From the NCBI RefSeq assembly GCF_020883455.1, contig NZ_CP086615.1:2976001-3040000 (forward strand): a stretch of 64,000 bases of DNA, written 5' to 3'. Source of the stretch: Spiribacter halobius (GTDB taxonomy: Bacteria; Pseudomonadota; Gammaproteobacteria; Nitrococcales; Nitrococcaceae). Below the pieces are notes generated by a model. The model saw only the letters and a program-made list of their open reading frames with translations, was not told the origin of the DNA and searched no databases. The first letter of the stretch is position 1, and every line of letters starts with the position of its first letter. The position numbers and the translations under genes were made by a program. Shown here one piece after another: positions 56,206-64,000 of this stretch.

Positions 56206-57909
56206 ATGCGCGCAAGCCGCTTTCCGCTGTTCACCAGCAAGGAGACCCCCGCCGACGCCGAGATCGTCAGCCACCAGCTCATGCTGCGGGCCGGCATGAT
56301 CGAGAAGCTTGGCGCCGGGCTCTACACCTGGCAGCCGCTGGGCCTGCGGGTGATGCGCCGAGTGGAGCAGGTGGTGCGCGAGGAGATGGACGCCATCGGC
56401 GGCCTCGAGGTGCTGATGCCCGCCGTGCAGCCCGCCGAGCTCTGGCAGGAGTCCGGCCGCTGGTCCCAGTACGGCCCGGAGCTGCTGCGGCTGAAGGACC
56501 GCCACGAGCGCGACTTCTGCATCGGCCCGACCCACGAGGAGGTGATTACCGACTACCTCCGCCGGGAGCTGCGCAGCTATCGCCAGCTGCCGCTGACCTA
56601 CTACCAGATCCAGACCAAGTTCCGCGACGAGATCCGCCCGCGCTTCGGCGTGATGCGCGCCCGCGAGTTCGTCATGAAGGACGCCTACTCCTTCCACATG
56701 GACGAGGCGTCGCTGCAGCAGACCTACGATGACATGCGCGCCGCCTACGCTCGCATCTTCACCCGGCTCGGGCTCGAGTTCCGTCCGGTGGGCGCGGATA
56801 CCGGCGCCATCGGCGGCAGCGTCTCCGAGGAGTTCATGGTCCTCGCGGACTCCGGCGAGGACGAGATCGCCATCTGCGAGCGCTGCGACTACGCCGCCAA
56901 CACCGAGCTCGCTGCGAGCCGCCCGCCCCTGCCGGAGCGCGAGCCGGCCCTGAGCGCCGAGGAGAAGCCCACGCCCGGCATCCAGACCGTGGCCGAGCAG
57001 GCGGAGGTGCTCGGCATCCGCCCCGAGCAGGTGGTCAAGAGCGTGGTCGTCATGGCCGACGAGGTGCCGGCGGTGCTGTTCGTCGCCGGGGATGACGAGC
57101 TCAACCTGGTCAAGGCCGGACATGCCCTCGGCGCCGGCGAGGTGCGCCTGGCAGAGCCCGAGGAGGCGCTCGAGGCCACCGGCGTGCCCCGGGGCTTCAT
57201 CGGCCCGAAGGGCCTGCCGCAGGGGCTGACGGTGCTGGTGGACGAGCGCGCCGCCGGCCTCGCCAACTTCTCCTCCGGCGCCGGCCGCGCCGACTGGCAC
57301 TGGGTCAACCTCAACTGGGACCGGGACATGCCCCTGCCCCCGGTGGCGGACCTGCGCACCGTGCGCGCCGGCGAGGGCTGCCCGCGCTGCGAAGGCCGGC
57401 TCGCGATTCGCCGCGGCATCGAGGTCGGCCACATCTTCCAGCTCGGCACCAAGTACAGCGAGGCCATGGATGCCCGCGTGCTCGACGAGAACGGCGAGCA
57501 GCTGCCGCTGCGCATGGGCTGCTACGGCATCGGCGTCTCCCGCGTGGTCGCCGCCGCCATCGAGCAGAACCACGACGCCCACGGCATCGTCTGGCCGGAG
57601 CCCCTCGCCCCCTTCCGGGTCGCCCTGGTCTCGCTCAACGCCCACAAGTCCGAGGCCGTGGCAGACGCCGCTGCCCGCCTCTACGACGAGCTGACGGCCG
57701 CCGGCCTGGAGCCGTTCTGGGACGACCGCCCGGCGCGACCGGGGGTGAAGTTCGCGGACATGGAGCTGATCGGCCTGCCGCACCGGCTCGTGGTCGGCGA
57801 GCGCGGTGTGGCGGCGGGCACCGTGGAGTATCGCGGCCGCCGCGACAGCGAGAGCCGGGACGTGCCCGTCGCCGAGGTGGTGGACTTCCTGCGCCGCCAG
57901 GAGGCGTAA
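56206..57909 (+). CDS. proS: Prolyl-tRNA synthetase (bacterial type with editing domain)
   Basis: ProS charges tRNA-Pro. The 567-residue class II enzyme has motif 1 near [15 protein letters not shown], motif 2 [21 protein letters not shown], and motif 3 with [18 protein letters not shown], followed by the anticodon domain. Between motifs 2 and 3 (about 220-400) is the YbaK-like editing insertion ([29 protein letters not shown]), so this is the long bacterial type. The lytic transglycosylase gene starts 6 nt after the stop. Confidence 0.97.
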   Translation: MRASRFPLFTSKETPADAEIVSHQLMLRAGMIEKLGAGLYTWQPLGLRVMRRVEQVVREEMDAIGGLEVLMPAVQPAELWQESGRWSQYGPELLRLKDRHERDFCIGPTHEEVITDYLRRELRSYRQLPLTYYQIQTKFRDEIRPRFGVMRAREFVMKDAYSFHMDEASLQQTYDDMRAAYARIFTRLGLEFRPVGADTGAIGGSVSEEFMVLADSGEDEIAICERCDYAANTELAASRPPLPEREPALSAEEKPTPGIQTVAEQAEVLGIRPEQVVKSVVVMADEVPAVLFVAGDDELNLVKAGHALGAGEVRLAEPEEALEATGVPRGFIGPKGLPQGLTVLVDERAAGLANFSSGAGRADWHWVNLNWDRDMPLPPVADLRTVRAGEGCPRCEGRLAIRRGIEVGHIFQLGTKYSEAMDARVLDENGEQLPLRMGCYGIGVSRVVAAAIEQNHDAHGIVWPEPLAPFRVALVSLNAHKSEAVADAAARLYDELTAAGLEPFWDDRPARPGVKFADMELIGLPHRLVVGERGVAAGTVEYRGRRDSESRDVPVAEVVDFLRRQEA

Positions 57910-57915
57910 CGGGCC

Positions 57916-58503
57916 ATGCCGGGGCGCGTGCTGCGGGGGCTCGCCGGCGCCGTGCTGGCGGCGGCCCTGGTGCTCGCCGCGCCCCTGGCCGGCGGCAGCA
58001 CCACGGGACCGGACCCGGAGCTGCGCCGTGCCCTGAGAGCGGCCCTGGAGAGCAGCGACAGCTTCCGCAACCGCTTCGACGCCCAGGTCTGGCTGCTCGA
58101 CATGTCTGCCCGCCTCGCCCCCCGCATCCCGGACCCGGCGCGGCGCCTGCGCCTGCTGCGCATGGTTCACTACGAGGCGAAGCGGGCCGGCCTGGAGCCG
58201 GAATGGGTGCTGGCGGTGATCGAGGTGGAGAGCGCCTTCAACCGCTTCGCCCTCTCCACCGCCGGCGCCCGCGGCCTGATGCAGATCATGCCCTTCTGGC
58301 TCGAGGAGATCGGCCGCCCGGAGGACAACCTCTTCGACGTCGCCACCAACCTGCGCATGGGCTGCACCATCCTCGCCCACTACCTCGAACGCGAGAACGG
58401 CGACCTCACCCGCGCCCTCGCCCGCTACAACGGCAGCGTCGGCGAGCGCTGGTATCCGGCACGTGTCTACCGGGCCCTGGAGGAGCGCTGGTACGCCCAG
58501 TGA
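57916..58503 (+). CDS. Lytic murein transglycosylase, SLT (Slt70/MltE-like) domain
   Basis: A 195-residue exported enzyme that cleaves peptidoglycan glycan strands. It has an N-terminal signal sequence or anchor (LAGAVLAAALVLAAPLAGG) and a compact SLT domain with catalytic Glu in LAVIEVESAFNRFALS, then GARGLMQIMPFW, NLRMGCTILAHYL and ALARYNGS. It is translated just after proS. The last 31 coding bases plus the stop are the left arm of a 33-bp perfect inverted repeat. Confidence 0.93.
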   Translation: MPGRVLRGLAGAVLAAALVLAAPLAGGSTTGPDPELRRALRAALESSDSFRNRFDAQVWLLDMSARLAPRIPDPARRLRLLRMVHYEAKRAGLEPEWVLAVIEVESAFNRFALSTAGARGLMQIMPFWLEEIGRPEDNLFDVATNLRMGCTILAHYLERENGDLTRALARYNGSVGERWYPARVYRALEERWYAQ

Positions 58504-58551
58504 GCGGCCTTGCGGCCTGCTCACTGGGCGTACCAGCGCTCCTCCAGGGCC
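58473..58551. repeat. 33-bp perfect inverted repeat across the 3' end of the lytic transglycosylase gene
   Basis: Arm 58473-58505 (ends inside the gene, includes TGA) is an exact reverse complement of arm 58519-58551. The 13-nt centre GGCCTTGCGGCCT can itself form a 4-bp stem. This is an inverted copy of the gene's own 3' end, and it touches the heptamer array that begins at 58552. Confidence 0.95.
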
Positions 58552-58690
58552 AGTTCAAAGTTCGAAGTTCAAGGTTCAAAGTCCGAGAGTCATACGCTGG
58601 TGCCGGCGTCAAACGCGCCCCTGGCGCCCCGCTTTCTGCTCCATAGCTTTGAACTTTGAACTGCGAACTTTGAACTGCAACTTCGAACTC
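58552..58690. repeat. AGTTCAA-type heptamer arrays in inverted orientation
   Basis: Left, 58552-58589: AGTTCAA, AGTTCGA, AGTTCAA, GGTTCAA, AGTCCGA. Right, 58647-58690: the reverse complement type, CTTTGAA, CTTTGAA, CTGCGAA, CTTTGAA and similar. Between them lie 57 bp of ordinary GC-rich sequence. The arrays sit between convergent genes. Confidence 0.85.
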
Positions 58691-58702
58691 CGGTGCGCGG
58701 CG

Positions 58703-59353
58703 CTAGCCGCGCACCGGATCCCCATCCCCATCCAGCGCCGGATAGGGCTTGCCCCGGGCGCGCAGGTGCTCGGCGAGCCTGGGGTGGAGCCACTCGAACA
58801 GTGTCTGGTGATAGGTCTCCGGGTCCAGGCGCGGGGTGTCGTAGAGGCCGGCGGCGGCGCGCTGGCGCTGGGCCTCGAACAGGATCACCGCAGCGGCGAC
58901 GGAGACGTTGAGCGAGGCGACCAGCCCGGCCATGGGAATGCTGATATGGGCATCCGCGGCGGCCGCACCTGCCTGGCTCACGCCCCAGAGCTCGGCCCCC
59001 ATGAGCACGGCGCAGGGGCGGGTGTAGTCGACGCTGCGGAAGTCGACGGCCCGCTCCGAGAGATGGGCGGCATACACCTGCAGCCCCTCGCCCTGCAGCG
59101 AGCTCACCGCCGGGCCGACCGCCTCGTGGGTGCGCATCCGCACCCACTGGCCGGCCCCCGCCGAGGTCTGGCGATGCACCGCCAGCCGGTCGCCAGGCCA
59201 GACCGCGTGCGCCTGATAGACGCCGACGGCGTCACAGGTGCGCAGGATGGCGCTCACGTTGTGCGGCTTGTGGACGCCGTCCAGCAGCACCCGCAGGTCC
59301 GGCTGGCGGCGGTCCAGCGTCGCCCGGAAGCGGGCGAGGCGTTCGGCGGTCAT
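58703..59353 (-). CDS. trmH: tRNA (guanosine-2'-O-)-methyltransferase, SpoU/TrmH family
   Basis: A 216-residue SPOUT methyltransferase. The family motifs are LLDGVHKPHNVSAILRTCDA (motif 1), ALMGAELWGVSQ (motif 2) and ISIPMAGLVASLNVSVAAAV (motif 3 knot). The length and the start RLARFRATLDRRQPDLRVL match TrmH (2'-O-methylation of G18 in tRNA). ATG 59353 is 102 bp from the divergent SDR gene. Confidence 0.92.
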   Translation of the reverse strand: MTAERLARFRATLDRRQPDLRVLLDGVHKPHNVSAILRTCDAVGVYQAHAVWPGDRLAVHRQTSAGAGQWVRMRTHEAVGPAVSSLQGEGLQVYAAHLSERAVDFRSVDYTRPCAVLMGAELWGVSQAGAAAADAHISIPMAGLVASLNVSVAAAVILFEAQRQRAAAGLYDTPRLDPETYHQTLFEWLHPRLAEHLRARGKPYPALDGDGDPVRG

Positions 59354-59455
59354 GGATTCCCTCGGCAGTTCGCTGCCGGCCCTGGGTACGGCCCGGCGGG
59401 GCCGTTATTGTAGGGGGCGGACCCAACGCCACAACCCGACACGGAGTCCAGCACC

Positions 59456-60289
59456 ATGGCGCGCATCCTCATTGCCGGCTGCGGCCGCATCGGCACCCGC
59501 CTCGGCCTCAGCCTCGCCGACCAGGGCCATGCGGTGACCGGCCTGCGACGGCGCCCCGAGCCGCTACCCGCCCCCCTCGAGACCCGGCGGGCCGATCTCG
59601 GTAACCCTGCCCGCCTGCGCGAGGCCCTGGCGGATCTCGCCGCGGAGCGCGTCTACTACATCGCGCCCCCTGACCAGTTCGCCGACGAGACCTACCGGCA
59701 GGCCTTCGTCGTCGGTCTGGAGAATCTGCTGGGCGCCCTCCCGGAGCCGCCCGGCCGGCTGGTATTCGTCTCCAGCACCGGGGTCTACGGCCAGAACGAC
59801 GGCGAATGGGTGGACGAGACCAGCGCCACGGAACCCGCCAGCTTCTCCGGCCGGCGCCTGCTGGAGGCGGAGGCCCTGGTGCACGACGGCGCCCGGGAGC
59901 CGGTGGTGGTGCGCTTCGGCGGCATCTACGGCGCCGGCCGCGAACGGATGCTGGAGAAAGTTCGCCGCGGCGAGCCCTGCAACGACGACCCGCCCCGCTA
60001 CACCAACCGTATCCACGAGGACGACTGCGTCGACGTCCTCGCCCACCTGGGCGCCCTGCCGGAGCCCGCGCCGGTGTACCTCGGCGTGGACAGCGCTCCA
60101 TGCACCCAGTGCGAGCTCATGGACTGGCTCGCCGGGCGCCTCGGCCTGCCGCGCCCGCCCCGCGGTGGCGAGACGCCGGTCCGCGGAGGCAACAAGCGGT
60201 GCCGCAACGAACGCCTGCTGGCCAGCGGCTATCGCCTTCAGTTCCCGACCTACCGCGAGGGCTACAGCGCCATGCTGCGGGCGAATTGA
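59456..60289 (+). CDS. NAD-dependent epimerase/dehydratase family protein (YeeZ-like)
   Basis: A 277-residue extended SDR. It has the Rossmann start ILIAGCGRIGTRLGLSLADQG, LVFVSSTGVYGQNDGEWVDE with the Thr/Ser of the active site, RFGGIYGAGRERM and NRIHEDDCVDVL. The usual catalytic YxxxK is not obvious: the equivalent region reads FSGRRLLEAEA, so activity may be atypical. This pattern is the YeeZ/SDR-atypical group of unknown substrate. Confidence 0.82.
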   Translation: MARILIAGCGRIGTRLGLSLADQGHAVTGLRRRPEPLPAPLETRRADLGNPARLREALADLAAERVYYIAPPDQFADETYRQAFVVGLENLLGALPEPPGRLVFVSSTGVYGQNDGEWVDETSATEPASFSGRRLLEAEALVHDGAREPVVVRFGGIYGAGRERMLEKVRRGEPCNDDPPRYTNRIHEDDCVDVLAHLGALPEPAPVYLGVDSAPCTQCELMDWLAGRLGLPRPPRGGETPVRGGNKRCRNERLLASGYRLQFPTYREGYSAMLRAN

Positions 60290-60342
60290 GCGACGGCGCG
60301 CGGCGCGTAACGAAATCGCGGACAGTGGCAAGGCGTTCGGCC

Positions 60343-60452
60343 GTGCGGGTGGTGGTGGGAGCGGCCGGGACCGTAGGCGAGAGGGACCTCGCCTACGAGC
60401 TTACAGGGATGTATTCACAGCGTGTCCCGGCCGCTCCCACCGCCACCCGCAC
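60343..60452. repeat. Structured dispersed repeat, copy B (29-bp outer stem)
   Basis: The outer arms 60343-60371 and 60424-60452 pair with one mismatch (G-U type). The core (CGTAGGCGAG, AGGGAC, CTCGCCTACG and the TACAGGGATGTATTCACAGC tail) is almost the same as copy A at 38829-38880, but the outer arms are different in sequence. It lies between convergent genes. Confidence 0.9.
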
Positions 60453-60538
60453 CCAGCACCGCCGGTGCTCACGCCGCGGCGCCGCGGGGCCTTTCCAGGC
60501 CACACGCAAACCGGCCCCAACACGATCCATCGAAAGCT

Positions 60539-60898
60539 TCAGGGAACGATCTCGAGCAGCGCGCGGGCGAGGGCGGGCTGGGCGCCCAGGTAGCGCTCGA
60601 GGCGCAGGGTGAGGCCGGGATGGCGGGCGCGGGCGGCCTCGATGGCGCGGGGAAGGTCCCGGACCACCACCGAGTCGGCCAGCAACACGTAGGGCAGGCA
60701 GATCAGCTCGGTGACGCCGGCAGCCACTTCGCGGTCGATGGCGGCTGCCGGGTCGGGCGCCTCGTACGCCAGGAAGGCACAGGCGATGCGGTCATAGCGC
60801 CCGTCCAGGCCCGGCGCCAGCGTGGCGCTAAGCTCGCGGAGCTCGTCGTTGACACGCGCCTCGGGGCTGCCCGGCGCGATCAGCAGCAGGCTGCGCAC
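60539..60898 (-). CDS. CbiX/sirohydrochlorin-chelatase-like protein lacking the metal-site His residues
   Basis: A 119-residue protein of the CbiX/SirB fold: SLLLIAPGSPEARVNDELREL, YDRIACAFLAYEAPDP, ICLPYVLLADSVVVRDLP. In active CbiX the first motif is GHGS with a catalytic His and the second has a His in LxxGxHVxxDIP. Here these read APGS and LLADSVVVRDLP, so both His are missing. Chelatase activity is therefore doubtful. It begins at GTG 60898, 9 nt after the cytochrome stop, so it may be part of the cytochrome operon. Confidence 0.72.
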   Translation of the reverse strand: MRSLLLIAPGSPEARVNDELRELSATLAPGLDGRYDRIACAFLAYEAPDPAAAIDREVAAGVTELICLPYVLLADSVVVRDLPRAIEAARARHPGLTLRLERYLGAQPALARALLEIVP

Positions 60899-60907
60899 CG
60901 CCCGGGC

Positions 60908-61249
60908 TCAGTTCCGCTCCAGCGTGTGGACCGCCGCGTCCTGGCTCGCGTAGAAGGCGGCGAGGTCGCGCATGTCCTGGTCGGACAGGGCCTGCACCTG
61001 CCCCTGCATCACTGCGTTGTTGCGGTCACCGGACTTGTAGGCCCGAAGGGAATGGTACAGGTAGTCCGCGTACTGGCCTGCCAGCTTCGGGAACTGCGGA
61101 TTGTCGGCGGCGCCGTTCGCGCCATGACAGGCCGCGCAGGCCTGTGACTTCTCCTGACCGGCCACCGGGTCGCCGATGCGCTGCGCGCCGGCGTTACCCC
61201 ACGCCAGCAGCGCGCCAAGGATCACCATGGTGCTGAGACTGCGGATCAT
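60908..61249 (-). CDS. Cytochrome c553-type periplasmic protein
   Basis: A 113-residue monohaem cytochrome c. It has a signal peptide (MIRSLSTMVILGALLAWGNAGA), haem motif CAACH, FPKLAGQYADYLYHSLRAYKSG and the Met axial ligand in AVMQGQV. It resembles the downstream half of a diheme c4, i.e. c553-type. It lies 14 nt after a related cytochrome gene, so the pair behaves as a split c4-like unit. Confidence 0.9.
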   Translation of the reverse strand: MIRSLSTMVILGALLAWGNAGAQRIGDPVAGQEKSQACAACHGANGAADNPQFPKLAGQYADYLYHSLRAYKSGDRNNAVMQGQVQALSDQDMRDLAAFYASQDAAVHTLERN

Positions 61250-61263
61250 CGTCTGACTCCCGA

Positions 61264-61596
61264 TTATTCGTCGTTCGGAACGGCCTGCTCGAAGTAGGCG
61301 GCGATGTCCTGCATGTCCTCTTCGCTCAGGGTCTGCGCAAGGCCCTGCATGGTCGGATGACTGCGATCGCCGGCCTTGTAGGCCTGCAGCGCCGAGACGA
61401 TGTAATCGGCATGCTGACCGCCGAGCTTCGGCACGTTGTAGGAGGGGTAGGCGTTGCGGTAGCCACTCACGCCATGGCAGCCGAGGCAGGTATAGGCCTT
61501 CTCGCGCCCGGCCTGCACATCGCCCTGGGCAAAGGCCGCGCCCGGCAGTAGCAGCGCGAGCGTCACGCCGAGGGCCGTCAGCAGCTTGGGTGTCAT
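61264..61596 (-). CDS. Cytochrome c553-type periplasmic protein
   Basis: A 110-residue monohaem cytochrome c: signal peptide (PKLLTALGVTLALLLPGAAFA), haem motif CLGCH, VPKLGGQHADYIVSALQAYK and axial Met in TMQGLAQTL. It is a close paralogue of the next gene. Two adjacent ATGs exist (61599, 61596); the second leaves better spacing to AGAGG. It probably shuttles electrons to a terminal oxidase. The 164 bp upstream to acyP have no clear feature. Confidence 0.9.
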   Translation of the reverse strand: MTPKLLTALGVTLALLLPGAAFAQGDVQAGREKAYTCLGCHGVSGYRNAYPSYNVPKLGGQHADYIVSALQAYKAGDRSHPTMQGLAQTLSEEDMQDIAAYFEQAVPNDE

Positions 61597-61763
61597 CATG
61601 ATCCTCTTGGCCGCGTGGAAGGTGGAAGGCGGGGCAAGGCACCGCCCCCCGCCCGGAACGGCGCCATATGGTTCCATGGATCGCACCGGGGGTAAAGCAA
61701 GGGCCGTGCGGGGTCCGGGCGCCAGCCCTGTCCAGGGGCCCGGGTGCCGCGTGCAGGGCTGAC

Positions 61764-62054
61764 TCAGGCGATTCGGAAATCCTGCTCCCCGGGGTCGTCG
61801 GCCACGGCGCTGTCCACGGCTTCCACCCGGGCGCCGGGCGGCCCTTCCCGCAGCCAGGCCTCGAAGGCGTCGAGGGCCTGGGGCGTCCCGCAGGCGACCA
61901 GCGCCACCCGGCCGTCCGGCAGATTGCGCACGCTGCCGCGCAGCCCCAGCTGCAGCGCCCGCGAACGGGCACTGGCGCGGAACCCCACGCCCTGCACCCG
62001 GCCGTGGACATGATATTGCCGGCAGATCGGCGCGCGCTCGCCGCGTTCGTTCAT
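61764..62054 (-). CDS. acyP: Acylphosphatase
   Basis: A 96-residue enzyme that hydrolyses acyl phosphates. It has the signature HVHGRVQGVGFRASARSRA with the catalytic Arg and GLRGSVRNLPDGRVALVACG with the catalytic Asn, followed by WLREGPPGARVEAV. ATG 62054 has GGGAGC upstream; a longer in-frame start at 62117 lacks family sequence. Divergent from wrbA. Confidence 0.95.
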   Translation of the reverse strand: MNERGERAPICRQYHVHGRVQGVGFRASARSRALQLGLRGSVRNLPDGRVALVACGTPQALDAFEAWLREGPPGARVEAVDSAVADDPGEQDFRIA

Positions 62055-62226
62055 GGCTGCTCCCGTCGCCGTGGTGAAACCCCTGCTATTCTCGCCGGTC
62101 TCATGGCGGATGGTCACCGGTCGCCATCCGCCGCGCGGCCCACAGGCCCTGCGGGCCCAATCCTATCGGAAGTCCGGTCAGGTCTCAGCGGGCCTGTGCA
62201 CCATGGCAAACCCGCAAGGAGTGTGA

Positions 62227-63205
<979 letters not shown>

Positions 63206-63212
<7 letters not shown>

Positions 63213-63946
63213 CCCGGCACGGACCCCGCCCCCAGCGCCTCGCGCACGAACGGCACCGTCAGCCGCCGGCCGGCGGCGAGGGAGGCGGCGTCCAGGCGGT
63301 CCAGCACGGCCAGCAGGTGGTGCAGGTCCCGCGACTGGCGCGTCAGCAGATAGCGGGCCGTCGCCGCGGGCAGCTCCAGCCCGAGGCGGGCGGCATGCCG
63401 CTGCAGCACGGCCGCGCGGGTGTCGTCATCCGGCGGCTGGAGCCGCAACCGCAGCATGGCTTGCAGGCGGGACGCCAGATCCGGCAGGGCAAGCCCCAGC
63501 TCCGCCGGGCCTGCCCGGGAGGCCACCAGCAGCTGCCCCCCCGCGTCACGCAGACGGTTGTGGCAGTGGAACACCGCCTCCTCCCAGGCAGGCCGGCCGG
63601 CAATGGCCTCGAGGCCGTCCAGGGCCACCACGCCGACTCGCTCCAACCCCTCGAGCTGCTCCGGCGGTCCTTCGGCCCGCTCGGCAAGGGGCACGTAGAC
63701 GGCCGTGTAACCGCCGGCGCTGGCAATCCCGCAGGCCGCCTGCAGGAGATGGCTCTTGCCCGTGGCCACAGGCCCGGTGAGGTGGATCGGATCCCAGGCG
63801 GCCCGGGCGGCGGCGCGCAGCGCAACCACGGCGGCGGCATTGCGGCCGGGAACGTAGAGATCGAGATCGGCGCCGGCGTCCCAGCGGAAATCGAGCGCAA
63901 GCTGCCGCCCGTGGGCGGCCGGTGCCCCGGTGACGCGGCCGCTCAT
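63206..63946 (-). CDS. hda: DnaA regulatory inactivator Hda
   Basis: Hda, with the sliding clamp, stimulates ATP hydrolysis by DnaA to prevent re-initiation. The 246-residue AAA+ protein has the N-terminal clamp-binding motif RQLALDF, a Walker A region GPVATGKSHLLQA (slightly atypical in the second and fourth glycine positions), sensor VVALDGLEAIAG and the C-terminal DLHHLLAVLDRLDAASL. ATG 63946 overlaps the stop of the preceding gene. Confidence 0.95.
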
Positions 63947-64000
63947 CGCCGCAGGCGGTACACCGGGCCGCCGGCGGTGCCCGCCTCGCCGCCGGACTCG
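63943..64000 (-). CDS. C-terminal end of an upstream gene (partial)
   Basis: About 18 codons in frame end with GGPVYRLRR and a TGA that overlaps the hda ATG (ATGA). Too short to identify. In related genomes a PerM/AI-2E-type or DUF2066 gene often precedes hda. Confidence 0.5.
   Translation of the reverse strand, partial: ESGGEAGTAGGPVYRLRR

Noticed and set aside
60908-62011. One long frame joining the cytochrome gene with upstream sequence
   Set aside because: The upstream part is out of frame with the second cytochrome and acyP, which have their own starts; the real cytochrome begins at 61249 with a signal peptide.

Overview
The window is a very GC-rich chromosomal segment (roughly 70% G+C by eye) from a gammaproteobacterium. 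The lptF/lptG-divergent-holC-valS block, the ilvH-ilvC-pssA-leuA block and the wrbA-DUF2069-hda block are typical of that class. Many proteins are rich in Asp/Glu, and the gene content resembles halophilic Ectothiorhodospiraceae-like bacteria. That placement is inference. No phage, integrase, transposase or CRISPR array is visible.

Layout. 1-14044 is mostly housekeeping: folK (cut by the window edge), pcnB, a tRNA-Glu(CTC) with its terminator, an RDD protein, lptFG, holC, valS, nudC, a BLUF photoreceptor, a CbiM-like membrane protein, two tandem small heat-shock proteins behind a sigma-32-type promoter, and a four-cysteine FNR-like regulator with an altered recognition helix. 14290-31839 is a carbohydrate/polyol catabolic regulon: transaldolase, three FGGY sugar kinases, a sugar epimerase, a complete binding-protein ABC importer, a polyol dehydrogenase, a SorC-type regulator, a FAD/Fe-S oxidoreductase, an HxlB-like SIS isomerase and an L-xylulose-reductase-like SDR. 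Three copies of one 32-bp palindrome (TTACATTTGT-N12-ACAAATGTAA) lie at its control points and tie it together. The likely logic is import of a pentitol or related sugar, oxidation to a ketose, phosphorylation, and entry into the pentose phosphate pathway.

32012-38555 holds OsmC, a glycine-rich secreted protein, small proteins, L-serine dehydratase, a DUF945 protein and a sodium-solute symporter under a TPP riboswitch (thiV-like). 38954-47936 is a leftward chemosensory operon: binding lipoprotein, CheW-like, PilG-like, PilH-like, CheW, chemoreceptor and CheA-REC hybrid. 48090-64000 returns to housekeeping: DUF2970, MFS, rimI, a family-4-type UDG, leuA, pssA, ilvC, ilvH (without ilvB), proS, a lytic transglycosylase, trmH-like, two cytochromes c, acyP, wrbA and hda.

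The most unusual non-coding content is a set of hairpin-forming repeats at gene 3' ends: 7-8-nt tandem arrays that pair with a facing array, a 33-bp perfect fold-back of one gene's own 3' end, two copies of a structured element of about 106-110 nt whose outer stems differ but stay complementary, and three small REP-like hairpins with covarying stems.
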